DNA of 64,000 bases. Origin: Lycium barbarum. Its lineage: Eukaryota > Streptophyta > Magnoliopsida > Solanales > Solanaceae. The number at the start of each line of letters is the position of its first letter. The stretch's first letter is position 1. The notes below the pieces were generated by a model. The model worked only from the letters and a program-made list of their open reading frames with translations, did not search any database and was not told where the DNA came from. Location: positions 29,603,637-29,667,636 of the forward strand of contig NC_083339.1 in assembly GCF_019175385.1 (NCBI RefSeq), read 5' to 3'. Positions 1 to 9,383 of the stretch are shown here, one piece after another. Position numbers and translations under genes: made by a program.

Positions 1-313
1 AGCCAAAGCCACCTGAAGTTTTCTCAAGAGCGACAATGGCGAAAACGAAGTATGTACTAAATGAAGAAGCATTTTTAGCAAGGGAATTAGAACTTGAGTT
101 GAAAATTGGTATAGGATTGGGGTGGAAAGCATGGCCTATAACATGATATGATCTATTAGTGAGCTTAAGTGCACCACTAGGATTGATAATTGCAACTCCA
201 TCTCTGATAATATCTGAATTATTGAATCCATTGTAAAGAAAATTAAAAGATTGAGCTCTTACAAGAATAGTGCAAAAGAATGCAAGAATAACTAGACAAT
301 AGGGGTTATCCAT
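1..313 (-). CDS. L-type lectin-domain receptor-like kinase, N-terminal part (runs off the window)
   Basis: Reading the minus strand from an ATG at 311-313 gives 104 codons without a stop up to the window edge. Residues 1-21 have a hydrophobic core (LVILAFFCTILV) and look like a signal peptide for the secretory pathway. The start of a legume-lectin beta-sandwich follows: FLYNGFNN at 25-32, GVAIINPSGALKLTN at 39-53, GHAFHPNPI at 60-68 and SFSTYFVFAIV at 84-94. This is the order and spacing found in plant L-type lectin receptor kinases, plasma-membrane proteins with an extracellular lectin domain, one membrane helix and a cytosolic Ser/Thr kinase. The helix and kinase would lie to the left of the window, so a kinase-less lectin cannot be excluded. 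Such genes are usually intronless, which fits the open frame. It is the only host gene I can support here, and nothing visible suggests it is broken. Confidence 0.85.
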   Translation of the reverse strand, partial: MDNPYCLVILAFFCTILVRAQSFNFLYNGFNNSDIIRDGVAIINPSGALKLTNRSYHVIGHAFHPNPIPIFNSSSNSLAKNASSFSTYFVFAIVALEKTSGGFG

Positions 314-348
314 GGAGCTGTTGGAAGTACTAGTTAAGTTTTGAGCAA

Positions 349-356
349 TATTTATA
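349..356 (-). promoter_or_regulatory. Possible TATA box of the lectin kinase gene
   Basis: TATAAATA on the minus strand, about 36 nt upstream of the lectin kinase ATG. The sequence is a good TATA match. The spacing would leave only a very short 5' untranslated leader, so it may be chance in AT-rich DNA. Confidence 0.25.
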
Positions 357-769
357 TTGACATGCCTTATACGGAAAAGAAGCAAATGGAAGTTTGGAGA
401 GATATTATTCTCAAAGTCAATGGCCCATTAATTTATGGGGAGACTTTGAAACAAACAAAAATAATGGGAATTGCAAGTTTGAATGTCCACAGAAAACCTT
501 TAAAAGAGAAATAATCATATCAAAGTCGTTACAGGTTGACCTTAAAGTAGCAGATGAGAGGGAAACAAAGGACGCCATACGCACACTAACTTGCAGGATG
601 ACTTGAACTTTGAACTTTTCAACTTTCTAGAATAGAGGAATGTGAATAACAAACGAGCAACAAGGTCCTCAGAAACACTTTGGTTTTATTCATGAGTTGA
701 TATTGTATTTTGTGTGTTTGAATTGGTAGTCTAGGACTTGATCTTTAGGGTTATTTGGGATAATCATTA
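357..769. other. Upstream region of the lectin kinase, no gene seen
   Basis: AT-rich sequence between the lectin kinase and the first MITE. A 70-codon open stretch at 394-606 has no domain I recognise and is not called. This is presumably the promoter region of the kinase. Confidence 0.5.
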
Positions 770-1031
770 CTCCCTCCGTTTACTTTTATTTGTCCACTTT
801 GGACTTTTCACGCTGTTTAAGAAATAATAAATGAAGTACATAATTTATCAATGTATCCATATTAATTGGTGCATATTTTTATTAGATTTCAAAAATGATT
901 TGAAGTAAGTAATTAATACTATGGGTAAAACTGAAAAAAATAAATTATCTTATATTGATATTCTAAAAGTGATAAGTAAAAGTGAAAATCTATTTTTTGA
1001 ATATTGAACAAGTAAAAGTGAACGGAGAGAG
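770..1031. mobile_element. Stowaway-like MITE (Tc1/mariner type)
   Basis: The 262-bp unit begins CTCCCTCCGTTTACTTTTA and ends with the inverted counterpart (AAAAGTGAACGGAGAGAG). It is flanked by TA on both sides (768-769 and 1032-1033). The CTCCCTCCGT terminus and TA target duplication are the Stowaway hallmarks. It has no coding capacity and would depend on a mariner transposase elsewhere. It lies about 450 bp upstream of the lectin kinase start. Confidence 0.9.
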
Positions 1032-1612
1032 TATATTTTAGAAGTTCAGCTTAGTTTTAGTAAACACAAAACACGTGTCATTTAATGTCAAACTACGTTT
1101 AATTTTCTTTTTATCCCGTGCACTCCTCCACTTCTCCAACCACACTGAGGATAAAAAGTTTTCCATGCTTAGATAACGTACTAAATTATTCATGAAAAGG
1201 CAAAGAAACCACACATTTGACCAATGATATCAAACTTATATGACAGTTTAGCGATACATAATCACTCCACCTAATCATAATTTTCACCTTTTTGGTAGAT
1301 AGATAGTCAAATCAAGTGATACATCATATGACTTAAATAGAATAACCTTGGCGCACCTTGCAAATTTTAAGTACCTTTATTTAGATCTATGGCTCACCAC
1401 CAATCGGTGAAGTGAGATAAATGCAATCCTTTCACCGTTCAGTTTTAAATTTGAAATGAAGAGACTTTTGATAGGGAGCCTCACTCCTTTAATGGTCCTA
1501 CACAACATGAATTTGAATTAGTTGGCTCAATTTAGGTATCACTATTAGATGGTTATACATATCAAAACATTAAAAAAAAAAAAAAAAAAAAGAGGGGGGG
1601 GGGGGGGGTGTT
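1032..1612. other. Non-coding AT-rich stretch with poly-A/poly-G tract
   Basis: No gene seen. A G-box core CACGTG lies at 1072-1077. At 1572-1608 there is a run of about 20 A followed by a run of about 15 G, directly at the edge of the next repeat unit. Such homopolymer pairs are error-prone in sequencing, so local length may not be exact. Confidence 0.5.
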
Positions 1613-2188
1613 GGGAAATTTCACTTATACACAATTTATGGGTCAAAATTACATATTCATAGCCCATATTTTAAATTACAAACCTACAGCCCAACATTTT
1701 ATGGCCCAACTTGAATATTCAACTTTATACACCTGGAGTAGACAATGTATCAATCTTGTATAAAAGTGTATAATAATGTATAAGAGGTGTTCATACACAC
1801 TTTTACACTGGATATACATGATTATACAAATTTATACAAGAGGTGTATAGCACTTTCAACTAGTATACAATATTATACAAACTCATACAAGAGGTGTTTA
1901 TACATAAAAGGGGTTTATACATAATGTATAAGAGGTGTTTATACACATTTCTACACGTATAAAAGTGTATAATAATGTATAAAAATATTTATACACATTT
2001 TAAAAGTTTTTTTTAGCAACCACTAAGAAATTTCGTGGGATATTTATTAATAATAAACAAAAGCAAAAACATAAAATTCAAACATAGAAATTCAACAGTG
2101 GCACCAAACTAAGAAAAAGTGGCTAAAGCATGTAATTTTTTTTGTGGCTACAACGGGTAATTAATTTACCTAAAGTGATATTTTCCCC
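1613..2188. mobile_element. MITE-like element with imperfect terminal inverted repeats
   Basis: The left end GGGAAATTTCACTTATA is the imperfect inverse of the right end (minus-strand reading GGGGAAAATATCACTTTA). The roughly 576-bp interior is AT-rich, non-coding, and contains a degenerate tandem repeat. The ends resemble a common short non-autonomous DNA transposon of Solanaceae as I remember it. The superfamily (hAT or Mutator-like) cannot be decided because no clear target duplication is visible next to the homopolymer tract. Confidence 0.45.
1736..2006. repeat. Degenerate tandem repeat around the motif TATAAGAGGTGTTTATACAC
   Basis: The motif GTATAAGAGGTGT(T/A)(T/C)ATAC and its variants recur about six times with irregular spacing, mixed with the reverse-related GTGTATAATAATGTATA. 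It lies inside the MITE-like unit and is probably part of it. Confidence 0.6.
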
Positions 2189-2273
2189 AAAAAATATCTA
2201 TGGTTCTTCTTTGATTGTAGAAGCCGTGTCCCATTGACTCATTTAATTGATTAATTACGAATTCAACGTTGAG

Positions 2274-2390
2274 ATGGCAGAAATTCAAGGGAAAATATCA
2301 GTGCCGGATGGCCAAGGGTCGACACTGTATTTGCAAGTGATGGAGAAAGGAGTGGTCCAAGTTTGCATGACCAATATTTGTTTGTGTTAG
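2274..2390 (+). other. Short open reading frame, possible orphan exon
   Basis: ATG to TAG, 38 codons, starting MAEIQGKISVPDGQGSTLYL. Its amino-acid composition looks more protein-like than the surrounding AT-rich DNA, and a possible GT splice donor follows the Val-Val-Gln codons. No family is recognised and no following exon is found before the LINE. It could be a gene remnant or chance. Confidence 0.15.
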
Positions 2391-2747
2391 AAATATAGAA
2401 CAGTCCTCCATTGGTTGTGATGTGAAGTTTCCCTTTAACCTAACCAATTCTAAGAGGGAACTCTTCTATTCACTGAATCTGAACTCAACCACAGCGTGTT
2501 TCTTTATCTACATTTTATGTAAACCAATAAATAAAGACCATATGTTAAATTAAAATTTAATGAAATATCATATAATTGTGCCGTTAATGCAGCGACAATT
2601 TTAAACCTGAAAGTAACGTTAGTGACAAATTTGATCCAATAGATGGAATGAGGGCATTTTAAAGTTCTTTCTAATACGTTAAGGACAACTGTAGTTCCTT
2701 TTCGATTATAAAATTTTGGATTAGATTTGAATCTTCATTTGTATCAA
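2391..2747. other. Non-coding stretch upstream of the LINE
   Basis: AT-rich, no gene seen. A pair of related motifs (AACGTTAGTGACAA at about 2615 and ACGTTAAGGACAA at about 2677) hints at another degraded repeat, but its limits are not clear. Confidence 0.4.
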
Positions 2748-3867
2748 AAGATTCCGCTGTACAAGCACAAAGGTGACATCCAGAGTTGCAACAATTATAG
2801 GGGCAATAAGCTGCTTAGCCACACTATGAAAGTTTGAGAGAGGGTGGTGGAGTTGCGGGTGAGGGAGGACGTGTCTATTTTCGAGAACCAGTTCGAATTC
2901 ATGTCGGGACACTCAACTACAAAAGCCATTCATCTGTTAGAAGGTTGGTGGAGCAATAGACGGAGAGGAAGAAGGACCTTCACATGTTGTTCATTGACCT
3001 TGAAAAGGCATAGACAAAGTCCCAAGGGAGGTTCTATGGATATGTTTGGAGGCTAAAGGTGTACCGGTGGCGTATATTAGAGCGATTATAGACATGTACT
3101 ATAGAGCCAAGACCCGGGTAAGGACAGCGGGAGGTGACTCAGAGCACTTTCCAGTTGAGATGGGGTGCATCAGGGATCTACTCTTAGCTCGTTTTTATTT
3201 GCCTTGGTGATGGATGAATTGACGCAGAAAATCCAAGGTGAGGTGCCTTGTGTATGTTATTTGTGGACGACATAGTTTTGATTGAAGAGATCGGCGGCGA
3301 ATTAATGATAAGTTGGAGGTTTGGAGACAGACTCTGGAGTCCAAAGGGTTCAGGTTGAGCAGAACCAAGACGGAATACTTGGAGTGCAAGTTCAGTAATG
3401 TAAAACGTGAGGCGGGTGTGGAAGTGAGGCTCGAGACACAGGCCATCCAAAAGAGAGGAAGTTTTAAGTATCTTGGGTTCATTATCCAAGAAAATGGGGA
3501 GATTGACGATGATGTCACACACTGTATTGGGGCAGGGTGGATGAAATGGAAGCTTGCCTCCGGAGTCTTGTGTGATAAGAAGTTGCCACCAAAACTTAAA
3601 GGCAAGTTCTACAGAGTGGTGGTTAGACCTACTATGTTGTTGTATGTGGCAGAGTGTTAGCCGTCAAGAAATCTCACATCCAGAAGATGAAAGTTGCGGA
3701 AATGAGGATGTTGCGATAGATGTGTGGGCATACTAGGAAAGATAGGATAAGAAATGAAGTTATCCGGGACAAGGTGGGAGTGGCCTCAATGGAGGACAAA
3801 ATGCGGGAAATGAGATTGAGATGGTTCGAATATGTGTAGAGGAGATGCACGGGGGCCATTGAGGAGG
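2748..3867 (+). pseudogene. RTE-clade LINE reverse transcriptase, 5' portion (interrupted by the nested stack)
   Basis: Conceptual translation in shifting frames gives the plant RTE reverse transcriptase in order: Y-K-H-K-GDIQSC-NYRG, ENQFEFMSGHSTTKAIHLL (fingers region), then the palm area around 3060-3290 with the remnant of the catalytic FADD motif as VDD at about 3262, and [25 protein letters not shown] at 3316-3390. [50 protein letters not shown] follows in pieces at 3466-3615. There are at least four frameshifts, so it is dead. The 5' end (endonuclease) is missing, as expected for a 5'-truncated LINE. The sequence stops at 3867 in the middle of the C-terminal region and resumes at 58939. 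Confidence 0.9.
3863..3867. repeat. Target-site duplication GGAGG, left copy (A in LINE)
   Basis: GGAGG directly precedes TGTCACGACC at 3868. The same five bases follow GGTCGTTACA at 58939-58943. Removing everything from 3868 to 58943 restores a continuous RTE reading with one GGAGG. Confidence 0.85.
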
Positions 3868-4786
3868 TGTCACGACCCAACTCATGGGTCGAGCGGGCAC
3901 CCACGCTATCCCCCCGGTGGGCGAACCCTTCCCTTACTATAGCTCAGTTAAATAAACATGCGGAAGACCAAGATAAAGATAATACATAAGCAGTCTCAAT
4001 ATATAAATACTAAGTAAAAGTGCGGAAAATACAACATACAGCCAAGAATATGGTATGAATCGTAGTACAAGAGCTACTAAATAAACAAGTCTGAAATGGA
4101 ATACTAAGTCCCAATCCTAATGATACTGCTCAAAAGAGTGCAAATCACAGATAATAGAGAGAAGGAGACTCCGGGCTGCGGATCTGGCAGTGCTCACCCT
4201 GAAGACTCCGGTAGATAGGCCTCGGGATCACTCGCGAGGCTGTGATGAGGATGCAGAACCGAACTCTGCACTCAGAAAAAGAATATAGCAAGGTAGTATC
4301 AGTACAACACAGTACTGGTAAGCATCATAGGCCGACAACAATTAGTTCACATATATAAAAGACAGAAATCGACGATTAAGCAGATAAGCAGTCAAGCACA
4401 CTCCAAGAACAGTCTCGGTATAAATTCGGACCATGAATACGATCAGTCGAAATATAGAGTCAATCGAAATACAACAATCAGTTAAGTCACAAAATCAGTC
4501 AATGCAAATGAGTGAATGTATATGCGATGTAATGCACTGACCAAACTTTTTGTACCGTACACACATGCTAAGGACCAAGTCTCATAGCCATGACCCATGG
4601 GGAACCCGCGAAGTCCATGTACACCTCAGGCATCGAGCACTCTCTCGCTCCTGTAAATGACCTCGAATCAAAATAATTGGATTTCACCTCCACGCCATGC
4701 CCGAAGGCCTATCATGCATTCCCCATCAATAACTACTTCTACATATGCATCACTAATCGAAGTCTAACCATAAGGTAAGCCGTAAC
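3868..4786 (-). mobile_element. Solo LTR A, segment 1 of 3
   Basis: Begins TGTCACGACCC, the end of a gypsy-type LTR read on the minus strand. It continues at 56247 after element B and at 58405 after solo LTR G, ending GGTCGTTACA at 58938. The joined length is about 2.27 kb, in the LTR range of this group. It is similar to the B LTR but has no primer site, polypurine tract or internal region, so it is best read as a solo LTR left by recombination. Inserted in the RTE LINE. Confidence 0.75.
4782..4786. repeat. Target-site duplication GTAAC, left copy (B in A)
   Basis: GTAAC here and at 56242-56246. One extra T (4787) separates it from the LTR end TGTCACG. Joining 4786 to 56247 gives AGCCGTAACCTACCT, which matches the uninterrupted homologous stretch AGCCATAACCTACCT in the B LTR at about 7245. 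Confidence 0.8.
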
Positions 4787-4886
4787 TTGTCACGACCCAA
4801 TTTGGCTAAGTCGTACGGGCACTAACCTTTCCCATCTCGGTAAGCGAACCCTCAACCCAACGATAATAAAGGCACAATAAATGAAT

Positions 4887-5034
4887 CAATTAAGCGAAAG
4901 ATAATAATTCACGTAAGTCTTACGATAATAATATAGAAGAAAGTGCGGAAATAAGAAATTCAATTAAGCGAAAGATAATAATTCACGTAAGTCTTACGAT
5001 AATAATATAGAAGAAAGTGCGAAAATAAGAAATA
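4887..5034. repeat. 74-bp tandem duplication in the left LTR of B
   Basis: 4887-4960 and 4961-5034 differ at only a few positions. The right LTR has a single copy at about 13420-13495, so the duplication arose after insertion of B. Confidence 0.85.
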
Positions 5035-5592
5035 CCCCCAAGGTCTGGTCTAATCCATACAGGAGCATCTAATGAAAATATACAAGTATGGAATATAATA
5101 ATACATCAAGCTATATATGTCTCAAAATGGAAAAGTAGGACATAAATAAGAGGAGTCTTCAAGGAAACGAACGTCTCGTGCTCACCCTGGAAACTCGAAG
5201 CTGAACTGATAGCGACTATCAGCCACGGGAGACGGAAACGGATCCAACCTGGAACTATGCATTCATAAAAGAATGCAGCAAGTGCAGGTCAGTAGAAAAC
5301 CACAGTACTGGTATCAACAAGTATTCGTCATTGCCTAGGTTGAAGCATCTAAACCCAAGTATGCCAAGTCTCAATATATATCCAATCCGAAATTAACAAC
5401 ACAAGTAAATCACCGGTTCATCACAATATAAGCCATAATGCAAAGCAATGCAATGATGTAAGAATGCCAATGCAATGCAATGCAGTGTACACATGTACTC
5501 CGGACGAAAGTATTGACGTCCCAGTAGCACAACCTATGGGGGACCTGCGAAGTCCATATACTATGTCGCTCCATATCACACATCATAGAGAC

Positions 5593-5920
5593 GACCTTTC
5601 CACCCTTCACGCCTGCCGACCATCCCGTATCACGCATCATAGAATGGTCGCGCAATTAGTATAAAACCTCCCAAGTATTTCCAAACAACATAGGCCACAT
5701 CGTCACCGCTCTGTCAAATATATATATATATATTTATATATATATATAGATATATGTATGTATGTATATGCAAGATGAGTGCTCAATGTAGACGGCCTTT
5801 CCACCCTTCACGCCTGCTGACCATCCCGTATCACACAGCATAGAATGGTCGCACAATTAGTATAAAACCTCCCAAGTATTTCCAAACAACATAGGCCACA
5901 TCGTCACCGCTCTGTCAAAC

Positions 5921-5955
<35 letters not shown>

Positions 5956-5990
5956 TATATATGTATGGATATGTATGTATATATATTGCA
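5593..5990. repeat. Approximately 201-bp tandem duplication ending in TATG microsatellite
   Basis: The stretch from CCTTTCCACCCTTCACGCC to CTCTGTCAAATATATATA is present twice at an offset of about 201 bp. The second copy runs into a TATG/TATA microsatellite (5919-6100). The right LTR has one copy (14106-14235). Confidence 0.75.
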
Positions 5991-5991
5991 T

Positions 5992-6054
<63 letters not shown>

Positions 6055-6100
6055 TGTATGTATATGTATGTATACATACATATACATGTATATATATACA
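5919..6100. repeat. TATG/TA microsatellite block
   Basis: Runs of TATG and TA with ATAC-type inversions. It occupies the same LTR position as the long (AT)n at 14235-14322 in the right LTR, so it is a hypervariable site of the LTR. Confidence 0.85.
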
Positions 6101-6102
6101 TA

Positions 6103-6480
6103 GCGCTTACACCTGCGAGTTGGCAAAAGAATATCGTATGTTAATAAAACACTTGAGTTGGCGGAGAACTGTTGTTCAGTGGAGCGCCGGAGTGCGGAGG
6201 TTGTTCCCATCATTAATGTCAGGGTGTGGCACTGAGCCTTCCGAATGAGAAAGAAGAAAAGTGCAACGTTTCGTTGGCTGGCGCTAGTACTCTGCGGAAG
6301 ATGCGTGAATTGGCCTGCTGAACCGATCTTGCTTAGGGCGGGTGACCATCTTCTAATTGAAGATAAGCACCGAAAGTGAGAAGTGAGGCGTTCGGGACTC
6401 TTGGGTGGAGGTTGGTTGAAGATGATGTGATGCAAGTGAACGTGTACGAAAAAGCTGTCGTAAAGTTTCGTTCTTCGTTC
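6103..6480. other. Unidentified segment present only in the left LTR of B
   Basis: This stretch has higher GC than its surroundings and sits between two microsatellites. It is absent from the right LTR, where the (AT)n joins directly to CAAGATGAGTGCTC. The minus strand is open across all of it, but the reading continues into Ile/Tyr microsatellite codons and matches no family I know. The last 50 bp recur at 7301-7350 as part of the 869-bp duplication, so the insertion is older than that duplication. It could be a captured host fragment. Confidence 0.55.
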
Positions 6481-6482
6481 CG

Positions 6483-6525
<43 letters not shown>

Positions 6526-8120
6526 GCAAGATGAGTGCTCAATGTATGATTCAAGTATGCTGATGACAACAACAAGATCTCTATGATTCAAGTATGCTGA
6601 TGACAACAACAAGATCTCTTATCACACACATTCCGCTTCGGTACATGACCTCGGATCACGGACTCTCATCTCTCTTTCACATAATCCACGATTCCGGGAC
6701 AACCATCGGACATCAGACTACTCACATCACTTGCACACAATCCACGACGCCGGGACAACTATCGGACATAGGACTACTCATATCACTCTCATGCAAACTG
6801 ACCTCAGCTCATCACAGTGTTTCATCAAGTGTCAACAATGTTTCAACAATATATCATGAGAGATGTGAATGTGTGCGATGTATGAGTCAACATGAATAAT
6901 TAGATCAAGATCACAAGTACCAAACATGGGTACGCTAACAATATTATGAAAGACTACACAAGTCATAAGACACTATCCCCGAAATCAAATGCCAACAAGT
7001 AGGGCACCACAATATCATTAGCAAGATATCTCAATAGTCTCCAATATCCACTATCACTATGCGGCATTAAGCCCATAACAATAGGACAACTCAGTCACAA
7101 CACAATGGGGTGGCTAGCCCCAATCACACAATAGGGCCCAACCTAATACAATATCCAACCCAACTTCATACCTGAAGGTTTACATGCTTTCTCCGATAAT
7201 ATAATCTAAATATATGCTTCGCTACACGAAGTCTCACCAAGGATAAGCCATAACCTACCTGGATGGCCGAACAACAATTCACCACAATCACTCATTAGAA
7301 GCAAGTGAACGTCTACGAAAAAGCTGACGTAAAGTTTCGTTCTTCGTTCCGTATATGTATATATATATGTATGTATATGCAAGATGAATGCTCAATGTAT
7401 GATTCAAGTATGCTGATGACAACAACAAGATCTCTTATCACACACATTCCACTTCGGTACATGACCTCAGATCACGGGCTCTCATCTCTCTTTCACATAA
7501 TCCACGATTCCGGGACAACCATCGGACATCAGACTACTCACATCGCTTGCACACAATCCACGACGCCGGGACAACTATCGGACATAGGACTACTCATATC
7601 ACTCTCATGCAAACTGACCTCAGCTCATCACAGTGTTTCATCAAGTGTCAACAATGTTTCAACAATATATCATGAGAGATGTGAATGTGTGCGATGTATG
7701 AGTCAACATGAATAATCAGATCAAGATCACAAGTACCAAACATGGGTACGCTAACAATATTATGAAAGACTACACAAGTCATATAAAGACACTATCCCCG
7801 AAATCAAATGCCAACAAGTAGGGCACCACAATATCATTAGCAAGATATCTCAATAGTCTCCAATATCCACTATCACTATGCGGCATTAAGCCCATAACAA
7901 TAGGACAACTCAGTCACAACACAATGGGGGTGGCTAGCCCCAATCACACAATAGGGCCCAACCTAATACAATATCCGACCCAACTTCATACCTGAAGGTT
8001 TACATGCTTTCTCCGATAATATAATCTAAATATATGCTTCGCTACACGAAGTCTCACCAAGGATAAGCCATACCCTACCTGGATGGCCGAACAATAATTC
8101 ACCACAATCACTCATTAGCC
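6432..8120. repeat. 869-bp tandem duplication inside the left LTR of B
   Basis: The unit starting GCAAGTGAACG at 6432 is repeated from GCAAGTGAACG at 7301, nearly identical through CACTCATTAG (unit 1 end about 7298; second copy about 8117). A further 37-bp duplication (ATGATTCAAGTATGCTG...) sits at about 6545-6620 in the first unit only. The right LTR has a single copy (14341-15050). Confidence 0.85.
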
Positions 8121-8736
8121 TTGCCCTTCCGCTGAGCCTCAAGATCAAGAAAGTCCAGGCATATTCGAAATCTAGATTAGAAATCATGAAGATCGATACC
8201 TATATTTCTATCATTCAAATTAGGTCAAAACCAAACCCTAGAATTTGGAAAAATGGGACCCACAAGGGCAAAATGGGAAACTTGAGGGTAAAATACTTAA
8301 TTAAACACTAGGTGATCAAAACCCATCAACTAATTGATAAATTAACTCAAAGATTCATTCAATTTCGAAATTCAAGCAAAACCCCCGATTTTGGGTATAA
8401 ACCCTAACTCTTAAATTCAAGAATTCAACACTAATAATGGGAGATATATGATTAACAATCTTAGACACATCATAATCTAGCATAAACCTGATCAATTTCA
8501 TCATTTAGAAGCCTAGATAGAATATCCATTAAACCCACTTTTATCTTCATCACTTAAGGAATTAACAAGGGAAACAAATTCTAAGATGATTAGGAATAAT
8601 GAGTTTGCAAGGAGATTAGAAGGACTTACCACCAAGAATCTCCTCTAAGAATCCTCTATAATTGCTCCCAATATGAACCACTTTCGGAATAACAATGAAT
8701 GAAAAGACTTGGGGTTTTATGTCATTTAAATACCCA

Positions 8737-8882
8737 GTCACTGCCCGATCACCGCTTCCGCGGTCGCTCAGACCGCTTCAGAGTCGCTGCCCCAGCGGTC
8801 ATGCCTAAATGGCACGGCCGCTTTAGCGGCAGGGTGACCGCTACAGCGGTACCGCTGTCGAAGTGCTGGTGCCGCCAAAGCG
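8737..8882. repeat. GC-rich hairpin cluster in the B LTR
   Basis: Several short inverted repeats lie close together: ACCGCTACAGCGGT (6-bp arms), CCGCTTTAGCGG, and CCGCTTCCGCGG. The same cluster, mutated, lies in the right LTR at 15676-15728 and 55667-55745. Comparable clusters with different sequences occur at the matching place in other LTRs of this window. Confidence 0.7.
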
Positions 8883-9383
8883 GGAACCAGACACCAGAAA
8901 ACCATTCCAATTGTCACAACTCAACCCGAATTTCCGACTAAATCTCGAGGCCATCTATTCACAAGTCATATGCACAGACACACGTAAAAACACGCTCCCA
9001 ACGCACTCGTGGCTTCGGAATTCCCAACGGAGATCTCGTTGACCGAGTCAACACCCGATACCTCAATTCCAATTTTCCAACCCAAGTTCCAAAATGCATC
9101 CAAGTGCATTGGGAACCGAACCGGATATGCACACAAGTTCTAATTGACCATCCGGACCTCTCGGAATCGACAGATTTTTGAAAAAGGTCCGTTTACCCAA
9201 ATGTCAACTTTGAGTCAACTCTTTTTCGCTTTAAGCCCAAATTTCACAAAAAGCCACCCAAATCAAGTCTAGACACCTTGGGAAGCGTGTCAAAAATCCC
9301 CTCGGGTCAAAAGCGAGCTAGCCGAGCTCGGGAAAGGGTACAAAAGGGTCAGAAATGCAATAATGACCAAACGGGTCGTTACA

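Larger units (their letters stand above)
4787..9383 (-). mobile_element. Element B, left LTR (3' LTR in element orientation), expanded by duplications
   Basis: Starts (T)TGTCACGACCC and ends GGTCGTTACA at 9374-9383. It is about 4.6 kb against about 3.0 kb for the right LTR. The excess comes from a 74-bp tandem duplication (4887-4960/4961-5034), an approximately 201-bp duplication (about 5593-5793/5794-5990), an approximately 869-bp tandem duplication (units starting at 6432 and 7301) and an unexplained 330-380-bp segment (6103-6480). It has no promoter I can point to with confidence. A GC-rich hairpin cluster lies at 8737-8882. No protein-coding gene is present, and open stretches over TATA/TATG microsatellites only encode Ile/Tyr runs. 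Confidence 0.8.

Noticed and set aside
394..606. 70-codon open stretch on the plus strand near the lectin kinase
   Set aside because: No domain, no codon pattern unlike chance, and it lies in the promoter region of a gene on the other strand.
3184..3605. Two minus-strand open frames over the LINE
   Set aside because: They are antisense shadows of the RTE reverse transcriptase, which is readable on the plus strand.
5857..6612. Long minus-strand open frame of 251 codons
   Set aside because: Most of it is Ile/Tyr-rich translation of TATA/TATG microsatellites. Only the unidentified segment inside it is reported, as an unexplained segment and not as a gene.
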